Shown: positions 7,900 to 15,041 of the stretch, one piece after another
How positions within the stretch are numbered: position 1 is the stretch's first letter
How the letters are laid out: the number at the start of each line of letters is the position of its first letter
Origin: an uncultured Lachnospiraceae bacterium
GTDB taxonomy: Bacteria > Bacillota > Clostridia > Lachnospirales > Lachnospiraceae
Direction of reading: 5' to 3'
NCBI GenBank assembly: GCA_910585215.1
Contig: CAJUDQ010000043.1
Coordinates: forward strand, 1-28,569
DNA: 28,569 nucleotides
Notes under the pieces: generated by a model
Told to the model about the DNA's origin: nothing
The model's database searches: none
Seen by the model: only the letters and a program-made list of their open reading frames with translations
Position numbers and translations under genes: made by a program

Positions 7900-9639
7900 A
7901 TGAAAAATCATACATGGAAACGACTTTTTGAATATTTGAGGACACAACGGCTGCGGTTGGCTTTTGTGCTGCTGTTTGCTTCAGTAAGTACAGTTTTTAC
8001 AGTTATGGCGCCGTTTGTGATTGGCAGGGTTACAACAACACTGTTTGACAGTATTCGCGATGGTATATTTTATTGGGAAACAATTTTGTGGCTGCTTGCA
8101 GCTTTGGTAGGCTTGTATTTCGTATCACAGTTTTTTTCCTTTTTGCAGGGATTTCATATGGCAAAGATTACGGCAGATGTCATGCATCAGATTAGAAATG
8201 ATATTTCTCATAAAATGCACAGAATGAAACTGAATTATTATGATACACATACACATGGTGATATTCTCAGCGTAATTACCAATGATGTAGATACTATTAA
8301 TAATACAATCAGCCAGAACCTTACTTCGATTGTCACGCAGGTGATTACAGCAGCAGGAATACTTCTTATGATGCTGGCAATCAGTCCGAAACTGACACTG
8401 ATACCGGTGATTATGGTGCCGTTATCCCTGTTAAGCGCAGCGGGTGTTATGAAGTCCGGCAGTCAGTATTACGGAAAACAGCAGGAATTGCTCGGACAGT
8501 TAAATGGGTATATAGAAGAAATGTATAATGGACAGCAGGTTATTCAGACATTCAGTTATCAGGAAAGAGCAAAACAACAGTTTCACATGCTGAATGAAAA
8601 TCTGAAAAACAGTTCTTATAAGGCGGAAACTACAGCAGGCTCTGTCAGTCCCATTACTACATTTGTAAATGATATGGGGTATGTTCTCTGTGCGGCAATG
8701 GGGTGCCTTGGCGCAATTGGGGGCCGGATTTCAGTGGGAAATGTACAGGCTATGCTTGAATATACCCGCCGGTTTGCCGAGCCGTTTTCTTCACTGGCAG
8801 GTATGGCGGGAAGCTTCGGTGCAGCCAAAGCGGCCGGAGACAGGATTTTTGCCCTGCTGGATGCAGAGGAAGAAGTGGCTGAATCGGAAAAAGAGATAGT
8901 TCCTGAAAATCACTCTGGCAGTGTAACATTCAAGAATGTTCAGTTTGGCTACACACCTGACCGCATATTGATGAAGGGGGTTGATTTGACGGTAAAATCC
9001 GGACAGAAGGTTGCGATTGTAGGTCCGACAGGTGCCGGAAAGACAACTTTGATTAATTTGTTGATGCGTTTTTATGAAATTAACAGTGGTTCGATTATGG
9101 TAGACAATGTGGATATCCGTGATATGTCCAGAGAAGAACTGCGTGGTCGTTTTGGTATGGTTTTGCAGGATACATGGCTTTTTGAGGGAACAATTGCGGA
9201 TAATCTGGGATATGCCAAGGAGAACATGGACAGAAGTAAAATCATTGCTTCAGCAAAGTCTGCCTGTGCACATGATTTCATTAAAACTCTGCCCGGTGGA
9301 TATGATATGGAACTGACAAAAGGTGCGGAAAATATTTCACAGGGTGAAAGGCAGCTGCTTACAATTGCCCGCGCAATTGCTTCCGAACCGGAAATTATGA
9401 TTTTAGATGAGGCGACAAGCAATGTGGACACACATACAGAAGTATTGATTCAGAGAGCTATGGCGCAGCTTATGAAAGGACGTACCAGTTTTGTAATTGC
9501 ACACAGGCTTTCGACTATTCGCGATGCAGATATGATTTTGTATATGGAGGACGGAGACATAAAGGAAGTGGGGAATCATGAGGAATTAATGCAAAAGAAT
9601 GGAAAATATGCGGCGCTTTATAACAGTCAGTTTGCATAA
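7900..9639 (+). CDS. Heterodimeric ABC exporter, subunit with catalytic ATP site
   Basis: A 579-aa half-transporter starting one base after the stop of its partner, with GGAAAGGAGG upstream, so the two are made together. The transmembrane domain spans about 15-310 and the ATPase about 340-579. Walker A GPTGAGKT (375-382), Walker B with the catalytic pair D503/E504 and the switch H535 are intact, but the signature is ISQGE (479-483) rather than LSGGQ. This is complementary to the partner. The consensus site uses these Walker motifs with the partner's LSGGQ, and the degenerate site uses the partner's altered Walker motifs with this altered signature. Likely a multidrug or amphiphile exporter. 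Confidence 0.94.
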   Translation: MKNHTWKRLFEYLRTQRLRLAFVLLFASVSTVFTVMAPFVIGRVTTTLFDSIRDGIFYWETILWLLAALVGLYFVSQFFSFLQGFHMAKITADVMHQIRNDISHKMHRMKLNYYDTHTHGDILSVITNDVDTINNTISQNLTSIVTQVITAAGILLMMLAISPKLTLIPVIMVPLSLLSAAGVMKSGSQYYGKQQELLGQLNGYIEEMYNGQQVIQTFSYQERAKQQFHMLNENLKNSSYKAETTAGSVSPITTFVNDMGYVLCAAMGCLGAIGGRISVGNVQAMLEYTRRFAEPFSSLAGMAGSFGAAKAAGDRIFALLDAEEEVAESEKEIVPENHSGSVTFKNVQFGYTPDRILMKGVDLTVKSGQKVAIVGPTGAGKTTLINLLMRFYEINSGSIMVDNVDIRDMSREELRGRFGMVLQDTWLFEGTIADNLGYAKENMDRSKIIASAKSACAHDFIKTLPGGYDMELTKGAENISQGERQLLTIARAIASEPEIMILDEATSNVDTHTEVLIQRAMAQLMKGRTSFVIAHRLSTIRDADMILYMEDGDIKEVGNHEELMQKNGKYAALYNSQFA

Positions 9640-9677
9640 TTGTTCATTTGCGCAATCAATGTGTCAAGGATAATCAG

Positions 9678-9726
9678 ATAGTTTGAAGCAGCAGTTTAAC
9701 ATAAGCAGACGGTTGCTTCAAACTAT
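9678..9726 (+). terminator. 13-bp stem-loop after the exporter operon
   Basis: ATAGTTTGAAGCA (9678-9690) and TGCTTCAAACTAT (9714-9726) are perfect 13-bp arms with a 23-base loop, 38 bases after the exporter stop. No run of T follows, so it may protect the mRNA 3' end rather than act as a classical intrinsic terminator. Confidence 0.5.
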
Positions 9727-9827
9727 ATAAATAGATATCCATTTAAAGCTTTATAAAAAAGAGATAAAAATCGAAAATAAAAATTGGAAAGGCGGCACAG
9801 GCTTTCATCGTGGAACCGGCAGCATAA

Positions 9828-9939
9828 AAGAATAAGAGTATTGTAAAATAATTTCCAACTGCAGTTATTGGTAGATATAAAGCATATTTTATATCTATAT
9901 CTTACAGTTTGGATTGTTTTTTGCAGTACTCTTATTTTT
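9828..9939 (+). ncRNA. Strongly folded element, possible small RNA or MITE remnant
   Basis: Three nested helices are visible. The outer stem pairs 9831-9848 with 9919-9936, 18 continuous pairs including two U-G, extendable to 9828/9939. The middle stem pairs 9854-9861 with 9905-9913 with one bulged base. The inner hairpin is TAGATATAAA (9872-9881), loop GCATAT, TTTATATCTA (9888-9897). The wobble pairs work only in the plus-strand RNA, and the 3' arm ends in TTTTT, like a terminator tail. It could be an independent RNA, a leader structure of the hemerythrin gene 360 bases on, or a small inverted-repeat element. No family was recognised. Confidence 0.45.
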
Positions 9940-10034
9940 ATTATATGAATATTCACTGTTTTGGATGCTTTATTTTTTCAGAGTACTGACCTAACAGAGA
10001 GATTGGGAATTTTATCTATCTCATTTAAGCAGTG

Positions 10035-10078
10035 TTTGCATATAGTATAAAGAAAGCTAAATTATAAAGATATGCAAA
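10035..10078. repeat. 9-bp inverted repeat
   Basis: TTTGCATAT (10035-10043) and ATATGCAAA (10070-10078) are perfect arms with a 26-base gap, in the leader region before the hemerythrin-receiver gene. Function is unknown; it could be an operator or RNA stem. Confidence 0.35.
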
Positions 10079-10295
10079 GACATGAATAAATATGTAAGAT
10101 TATTATTAAAAACATATCTTTTTTAGAAGAAGCAGGAGAGTAATAAATATTGCTCTGAATGGAAGAAGTTTATAAATAATAAAACAATATCAGCAGTTTA
10201 AATAAAATAGAGGGAACAGAAGGAATTGTAGGCTATGAGATACATTCCGTCATTCTTTCAATTATTAAAATTATTATCTAGGAAGGAGAAAGCAT

Positions 10296-11654
10296 ATGGG
10301 AAATCAATTGGTGTGGAATAAACGTTACAATATTGGAGTAGAAATTATTGACAGGGAACATAAAAAATTGTTTCATATTCTCAATAAACTGTTTGATTTT
10401 GGACAACAGGAAGAAAAAAGCCAGTGGGTTTGTCAGGAGGCAGTTAAGTACTTTAAAGACCATGCATTTCAACATTTTGCAGATGAAGAAATTTATATGG
10501 CTTCGATTAATTATGCAGGAATTGAAATGCATAAGCGCATTCATAAAAATTTTCGTGAAACAACCTTGCCTGCTCTTGAAAAAGAATTGGAGCAGACAGG
10601 TTATTCAGAGGAAGCAATCAGTCATTTTCTTGGTGTATGTGCAGGGTGGCTGATTGGGCATACCATGATAGAAGACCGTGCAATTGTGAGTGGAAAAGTC
10701 ACAAAACAATGGCAAAATCTTTTGCCTGATGAAGAACAGGCAGTGATGGGGCAGGAAATTATCAGTCAATTATATGGGATGTTTCGATTAGATTCACAGC
10801 TGATTAGCAACTGTTATGGTGGTGAGAAATTTGGTGATGGAATTTATTATCGTTTAATATATAATACAAAAGAAAAAAAGAAATGGGAGTTTTTGCTTAT
10901 ATTTGAAGAACAACTGATTACGAACACAATAGGCAGTGTGTTGAAAACTAAATGTGAAGCAGTAAGTGTTATGGTGATGAATGTGGCAAGATATACAGCA
11001 AGGCAGCTGGTAGAGCATATTAAAAAGCATTTTCCAGAGTTGGATGAAGCTGAACTGAAAGAGGAACATCTGTTGACCTATGAGCAGTTTTACAAGATAT
11101 TTGAAAAACACAGTCCACAGTTCAGTCTGCTGTTTGATACCAAAAAAGGATACTTTGCATATTGCATGATTACAACTGATATAATTCCAAGTGAAGATGG
11201 AATTTCAATTATTACAGAAAATGCCATGACAATAGTTGAGCGATATTTGAACCAGAATAGAGCAGAAAAAATTGCCATAAGCCATAAAAAGAAAGTACTT
11301 ATTGTTGATGATTCAATCTTTATATTGAAGACAATGCAGAAAGTACTAATTGAAGATTATGAAGTGTTGACAGCAACATCAGGACTGGCTGCAATCAGAA
11401 GCATTACACTTGACAGACCAGATTTGATTTTGCTAGATTATGAGATGCCTGTATGTAATGGAGACCATATATTAGAAATGATTCGTTCAGAGGAAGAATT
11501 TGCAGATATTCCGGTTATCTTTCTGACCAGTAAAGCAGACAAGGAACATGTCAAAAAAGTGCTTAAACTTAAACCGGATGGATATTTGTCTAAATCACTT
11601 TCTCCAGATGAAGTAAAGAATCAGATAAATAATTTTTTTGAAAAGAAAGGATAA
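10296..11654 (+). CDS. Hemerythrin - unknown domain - response-regulator receiver fusion
   Basis: A 452-aa cytoplasmic protein. Residues 1-130 are a bacteriohemerythrin with the full di-iron ligand set: H22, H60, E64 (HxxxE), H79, H83 (HxxxH), H122 and D127 (HxxxxD). Residues about 140-325 form a mixed alpha/beta domain I cannot assign; a CheX-like fold is conceivable but not shown. Residues about 330-450 are a receiver domain: VLIVDDS, phospho-acceptor Asp in LILLDYEMP, TSK, and the conserved Lys in GYLSKSLSP. No output domain follows the receiver. The architecture suggests O2 or redox sensing at the di-iron site linked to phosphotransfer signalling, perhaps with chemotaxis (a chemoreceptor lies at 20537). 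GGAAGGAG precedes the ATG. Confidence 0.9.
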   Translation: MGNQLVWNKRYNIGVEIIDREHKKLFHILNKLFDFGQQEEKSQWVCQEAVKYFKDHAFQHFADEEIYMASINYAGIEMHKRIHKNFRETTLPALEKELEQTGYSEEAISHFLGVCAGWLIGHTMIEDRAIVSGKVTKQWQNLLPDEEQAVMGQEIISQLYGMFRLDSQLISNCYGGEKFGDGIYYRLIYNTKEKKKWEFLLIFEEQLITNTIGSVLKTKCEAVSVMVMNVARYTARQLVEHIKKHFPELDEAELKEEHLLTYEQFYKIFEKHSPQFSLLFDTKKGYFAYCMITTDIIPSEDGISIITENAMTIVERYLNQNRAEKIAISHKKKVLIVDDSIFILKTMQKVLIEDYEVLTATSGLAAIRSITLDRPDLILLDYEMPVCNGDHILEMIRSEEEFADIPVIFLTSKADKEHVKKVLKLKPDGYLSKSLSPDEVKNQINNFFEKKG

Positions 11655-11664
11655 CAAGGAAATA

Positions 11665-11705
11665 ATTTTGAACAGAAAAGAGTAAAACTCTCTTCTGTTC
11701 AAAAT
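11665..11705. terminator. Bidirectional intrinsic terminator
   Basis: ATTTTGAACAGAA (11665-11677) pairs with TTCTGTTCAAAAT (11693-11705). After one A-C mismatch the stem continues with AGAG/CTCT to a TAAAA loop. It is a near-perfect stem of about 17 pairs flanked by A and T runs. It lies between the convergent hemerythrin-receiver gene and the RT operon and can serve both. Confidence 0.8.
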
Positions 11706-11768
11706 ACAATAGGTACTATTGTGATTCTTTATGTATTATATACTTCTTTTTATATCTGCATTTTTATT

Positions 11769-11797
11769 AAGCCAGTTTCCTGTCAAACATATGGCTT
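11769..11797 (-). other. Small hairpin just downstream of the RT gene
   Basis: On the minus strand AAGCCA, a 3-base bulge, GTTT, a 6-base loop, AAAC and TGGCTT form a two-part stem 17 bases after the RT stop. The sequence after it is A-rich rather than U-rich, so it is not a classical terminator; an mRNA 3' end structure is possible. Confidence 0.35.
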
Positions 11798-11814
11798 CTA
11801 TGATAATGCCAAAA

Positions 11815-13287
11815 TCAGGTTAAGCTCTTTAAAAATGTTGTACCCTGGCTTATGATTTTTTCATATCTCTTTGCATTTACGTTTTTCAGCCAGGCGATTT
11901 TTCCTGAAATTTCATGTATCGTCTTGTTAGGTACAGAATTGCCGGAGGCTTTTAATTTCTGTGCATTATGTATAGAAGCTTTTAATATTTTTACCCATTT
12001 CTTTGGAACGCCAATTTCTTCGTTATTGATTACAATGCCGGTAATATACTGTCGATTGTTTTTTCTCAATATATGAGTTTTTTCTTTTTTCATATGAAAG
12101 CCTTCTTCTTCTATAATTTTATTCACGCTGTTTAAAAAGCTTCCTATGGCGAGATTATCTGTATCGCCCATATAACTGAAACTCATATCATCTGCATATC
12201 TTGTGTAAGTCATTCCCAGCTTTTTACATAAACCATTTATCCGTTTGTCCAGCTTTTTGCATATGATATTTGTAATCATAGGACTTGCCGGAGAGCCTTG
12301 CGGCAATATTCTGTCAGATGTTTTGATATATTTTATTTCCCCTTTTATTTCAAGCGGCATTCGTTCACAGTAGGTACAAATCATGGCAAGCAGTGATGCT
12401 ATATAGCCGGAATAGCCAAAGGATTGATATAACCCCCTTACGCGTTCAAATGTAATCGTAGGAAAAAAGTTTTCCAAATCAATATTTATCAATAAATCAG
12501 GGCTTGTGTGATGTACTTTCGCGCCTGTAAGAACAGACCTTGATTTGATAAATCCGTGAGAGAAATCGGAAACTTCGACTTTTTGCAGAATCTGTTCCAA
12601 TATCTGCTTCTGAGCCGCTTTTAATTGTGTTTTGGGAGCAGCTATATGACGCGTTCCACCGCTTTTTTTCGGAATATCAAAACGATAATAGTTATCAAAT
12701 GTGATAACATCCCTATGGTATACCAGATAGCGTAAAGTATTGTATTCTATCCGTAAAAACTCGGCAAGCTCCCTGTCTGTTTCTATGACAGGCATTTGAT
12801 TTTCTTTGAGCTTTTGGATATCTGTTTCTTTTTTCACCAACAGACTGGAATACCCTTTGCCAATAAACAGAATATTTTCTGCTTTCCGCTTTTTCCACGC
12901 CTCCGATTTTAACTGTTTTTGCCGTTCTCTTTCCGCTTTTTTTTCAGCCCGTCTGGCCAGGGATTCTTTCATAATTTCCTGAGCCACCGCAGAACGGATT
13001 TTTTCATAATCCCATGTATTCTGATATTCTTTTTTCAGATGAGAGAGTTTTTTTTCAATTTCCTCTTTTTCCTGATAGACATCTGCTATTTTTTCTGAAA
13101 GTTTTTGAAATTCATCCAGCAGCTTTTTTCTGTCTTCAAAGTCCTGTTCTGTTTCGTTTTGCTGACGCTCATACGGCGTTGGCAGATTACTTGGCCAAAA
13201 ACCATATTCCTGCATTTTAAGGAAGGTAAATTCTTTTTTACCCATATTATTTACTAATTTTCTATATTCGGCTTTTGTATCCATCAT
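11815..13287 (-). CDS. Retron-type reverse transcriptase
   Basis: A 490-aa RT, third gene of its operon, starting with an ATGA overlap to the SWIM gene; GGAG lies at good spacing. Residues about 40-135 are a charged coiled-coil-like extension rarely so long in retron RTs. The RT core runs about 205-450. SGGTRHIAAP (209-218) is the N-terminal RT motif, and GAKVHH (255-260) sits where retron RTs carry NAxxH. NIDLENFFP holds catalytic D270, and LPQGSPASP follows at 328-336. YADD (364-367) carries the other two catalytic Asp, and YITG (414-417) corresponds to the retron VTG motif. There is no maturase/HNH part (group II intron) and no nearby template/variable repeat (DGR). With the structured RNA at 18001-18215 it should make a branched RNA-DNA hybrid. 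Confidence 0.92.
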   Translation of the reverse strand: MMDTKAEYRKLVNNMGKKEFTFLKMQEYGFWPSNLPTPYERQQNETEQDFEDRKKLLDEFQKLSEKIADVYQEKEEIEKKLSHLKKEYQNTWDYEKIRSAVAQEIMKESLARRAEKKAERERQKQLKSEAWKKRKAENILFIGKGYSSLLVKKETDIQKLKENQMPVIETDRELAEFLRIEYNTLRYLVYHRDVITFDNYYRFDIPKKSGGTRHIAAPKTQLKAAQKQILEQILQKVEVSDFSHGFIKSRSVLTGAKVHHTSPDLLINIDLENFFPTITFERVRGLYQSFGYSGYIASLLAMICTYCERMPLEIKGEIKYIKTSDRILPQGSPASPMITNIICKKLDKRINGLCKKLGMTYTRYADDMSFSYMGDTDNLAIGSFLNSVNKIIEEEGFHMKKEKTHILRKNNRQYITGIVINNEEIGVPKKWVKILKASIHNAQKLKASGNSVPNKTIHEISGKIAWLKNVNAKRYEKIISQGTTFLKSLT

Positions 13288-15041
13288 AACAACATCTCCA
13301 TAATATCATTGATTTTATATTCTTTTTCATATTCCAAATTTTTCAGTTTCAACAGTTTATAAGAAGCGACATAAAGCGCAAGAATATGAGCGCATGGTTG
13401 TGAAAGATTTCTTTCGCCTCTTTTAAATTTTTGACAACTGCAATCTATCTTTGTAATTTGTCCATCCTGGTCAATCACAATTTCCGTAGATGACAATTGT
13501 CCGTATTCTTTGTATGTTGTTGTGAATATAAATTCCTGCTGACGCGAGTATCTTACCTTCATATTGTCAAAGGTAAGTTTGCTGATTTTTTGTACATCCA
13601 TTTCAATATCAGAAACTTCGTAAAGTTCTTCTGGAATCGGGGTATTGCATAAATGGCGGAAACGTACTTTGTTGTTTATAATATCAAAATAACCCTCGCC
13701 CCGACGAAACAGCATACCTATGCCAGCTTTTAATTTATCGCTTTTCTTATTTGAAAGATAACCAGAAATTTCCTTCATGGATAAACAACGTTTCTCTTTC
13801 AGCAATTTGTAAATGTCCTTATAACAACCCTCTCCTATAAATCCTGCCATAATATTAAATGCGGTTCCTTTGACCCAATCATTGGAAGACCATGCCGAGA
13901 AGCCGACCGTCATTTGCATGGTACCCATATCAGCACGGATAAACTGAGGCATTCCAAATCCAAGAATTCGCACATAAAATACTTTGGATAAAGGGATTAA
14001 TTTTTCAACTACAAGCCAGCGCCTTCTGCCCCAGATTTTTTCTTCTCTTCTCTGATTGCCATGATAAACAGTGTTTAGAGTAAGAGCTGTTCCAAACGGT
14101 TCAAATACAATCTGTATTCTTTGCTCAGGTTCTAAAATCCATTTCATATAACGAGGGCTTTTCTTTTCCTTGTGCTTTCTTAAAAACGCACATATGTCAT
14201 ACATATCAGAAGGAGAAAGCTCCAGCTCAATTCCAGATAACGCCGCGGCTGAAGATACCTGATTAAAGCCCTTAATCCATGTTTCAGGCAGGTCAATTTT
14301 CTTCTCTATATATTCTGGTACGATATCACTGTCTACCGCAAAGCCTTCCGGATTCACTGATAATGTCACGTCTGTATAGCTTCTGAATCTCTGTATTTCC
14401 TTTTCCAGTTTCGCAGAAAAGTCAATATTTGTTGTTCCTAATTTTGGTGTCTGCAATAAATCAAATTCATTCATGGATACAGACAGACAGCCGTAAATGG
14501 ATTCGTCAACTGAAAATGCTTCAAATGAAACCTGGTCTTTATGTACAGTAATGACAGGGTCCAGTACAAACCATAAGCTGTAATCTCTGTCCTTTATAAA
14601 TTTCCAGAAGTCCCGTTCAATTTTATAATAATCCTTCCATGCATCATACTGGTCAATTTGCTTTTGTAAATTCCTTTGCATATTTAATAACTGGTTGATT
14701 TCATTTTTTTTATGCAAAAGCTCAATATCACAGGAATCCATTTTTTTCCTTAAAGATTCTCTTACGTTTGGCATGTACTCTTTGTGAGCCTTTACACGCC
14801 GTTCAATTTCTTCGTTCAGCCATGTAAAATAGTCAGTTCTTTCTTTTGTTTTTTTTCTCGTATCAGAAATAACAATTTCTCTTAACATAAGCATGGCATC
14901 ACGGAACAATAAAGGATGCTTTAATTTCCCGCAGAAAGAAACTTTTTCATCACGGGATAAGTCAGGGCTTAATCCCAAAGTTGCATGGTTATCCACCTGC
15001 GTGCATTGGGAAGGACTTGCGTATTTATAACCTACTTTCAT
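13284..15041 (-). CDS. Coiled-coil / winged-helix / SWIM zinc-finger protein of the retron operon
   Basis: A 585-aa protein, middle gene of the retron operon, with AGAAGGAGGT before the ATG and ATGA overlaps at both ends. Residues about 65-145 are Lys/Glu-rich and probably coiled coil. Residues about 405-475 (KDIYKLLKEKRCLSMKEIS... to GYFDIINNKVRF) look like a winged helix. Near the C terminus CSC...CAH gives C534, C536, C550 and H552, the CxCx(n)CxH pattern of a SWIM zinc finger, a fold used for nucleic-acid or protein binding. The large middle region is not recognised. As a retron accessory it may bind the msDNA or form part of the effector that is released when the RT-msDNA complex is disturbed; this is inference. 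Confidence 0.82.
   Translation of the reverse strand: MKVGYKYASPSQCTQVDNHATLGLSPDLSRDEKVSFCGKLKHPLLFRDAMLMLREIVISDTRKKTKERTDYFTWLNEEIERRVKAHKEYMPNVRESLRKKMDSCDIELLHKKNEINQLLNMQRNLQKQIDQYDAWKDYYKIERDFWKFIKDRDYSLWFVLDPVITVHKDQVSFEAFSVDESIYGCLSVSMNEFDLLQTPKLGTTNIDFSAKLEKEIQRFRSYTDVTLSVNPEGFAVDSDIVPEYIEKKIDLPETWIKGFNQVSSAAALSGIELELSPSDMYDICAFLRKHKEKKSPRYMKWILEPEQRIQIVFEPFGTALTLNTVYHGNQRREEKIWGRRRWLVVEKLIPLSKVFYVRILGFGMPQFIRADMGTMQMTVGFSAWSSNDWVKGTAFNIMAGFIGEGCYKDIYKLLKEKRCLSMKEISGYLSNKKSDKLKAGIGMLFRRGEGYFDIINNKVRFRHLCNTPIPEELYEVSDIEMDVQKISKLTFDNMKVRYSRQQEFIFTTTYKEYGQLSSTEIVIDQDGQITKIDCSCQKFKRGERNLSQPCAHILALYVASYKLLKLKNLEYEKEYKINDIMEMLL

Larger units (their letters stand above)
9640..10295. other. 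Long gene-free region rich in RNA-like structure
   Basis: No plausible gene lies in these 656 bases, which are markedly AT-rich. They contain three separate stem-forming elements, listed individually (9678-9726, 9828-9939, 10035-10078). The GC-richer patch at about 9790-9825 (GGCGGCACAGG...GGAACCGGCAGC) stands out from the surrounding AT-rich sequence and can form a small GAAAG/CTTTC stem. I could not match it to a riboswitch class I know. The rest is simple AT-rich leader ending in the GGAAGGAG site for the gene at 10296. Confidence 0.6.

Noticed and set aside
9785..9830. c-di-GMP or guanidine riboswitch
   Set aside because: The GC-rich patch lacks the conserved cores of those classes as I know them; it is reported only as unassigned.
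11815..13287. RT as a group II intron or diversity-generating retroelement
   Set aside because: There are no maturase or endonuclease domains and no intron RNA ends. I see no template/variable repeat pair nearby. The motifs and the flanking RNA fit a retron.
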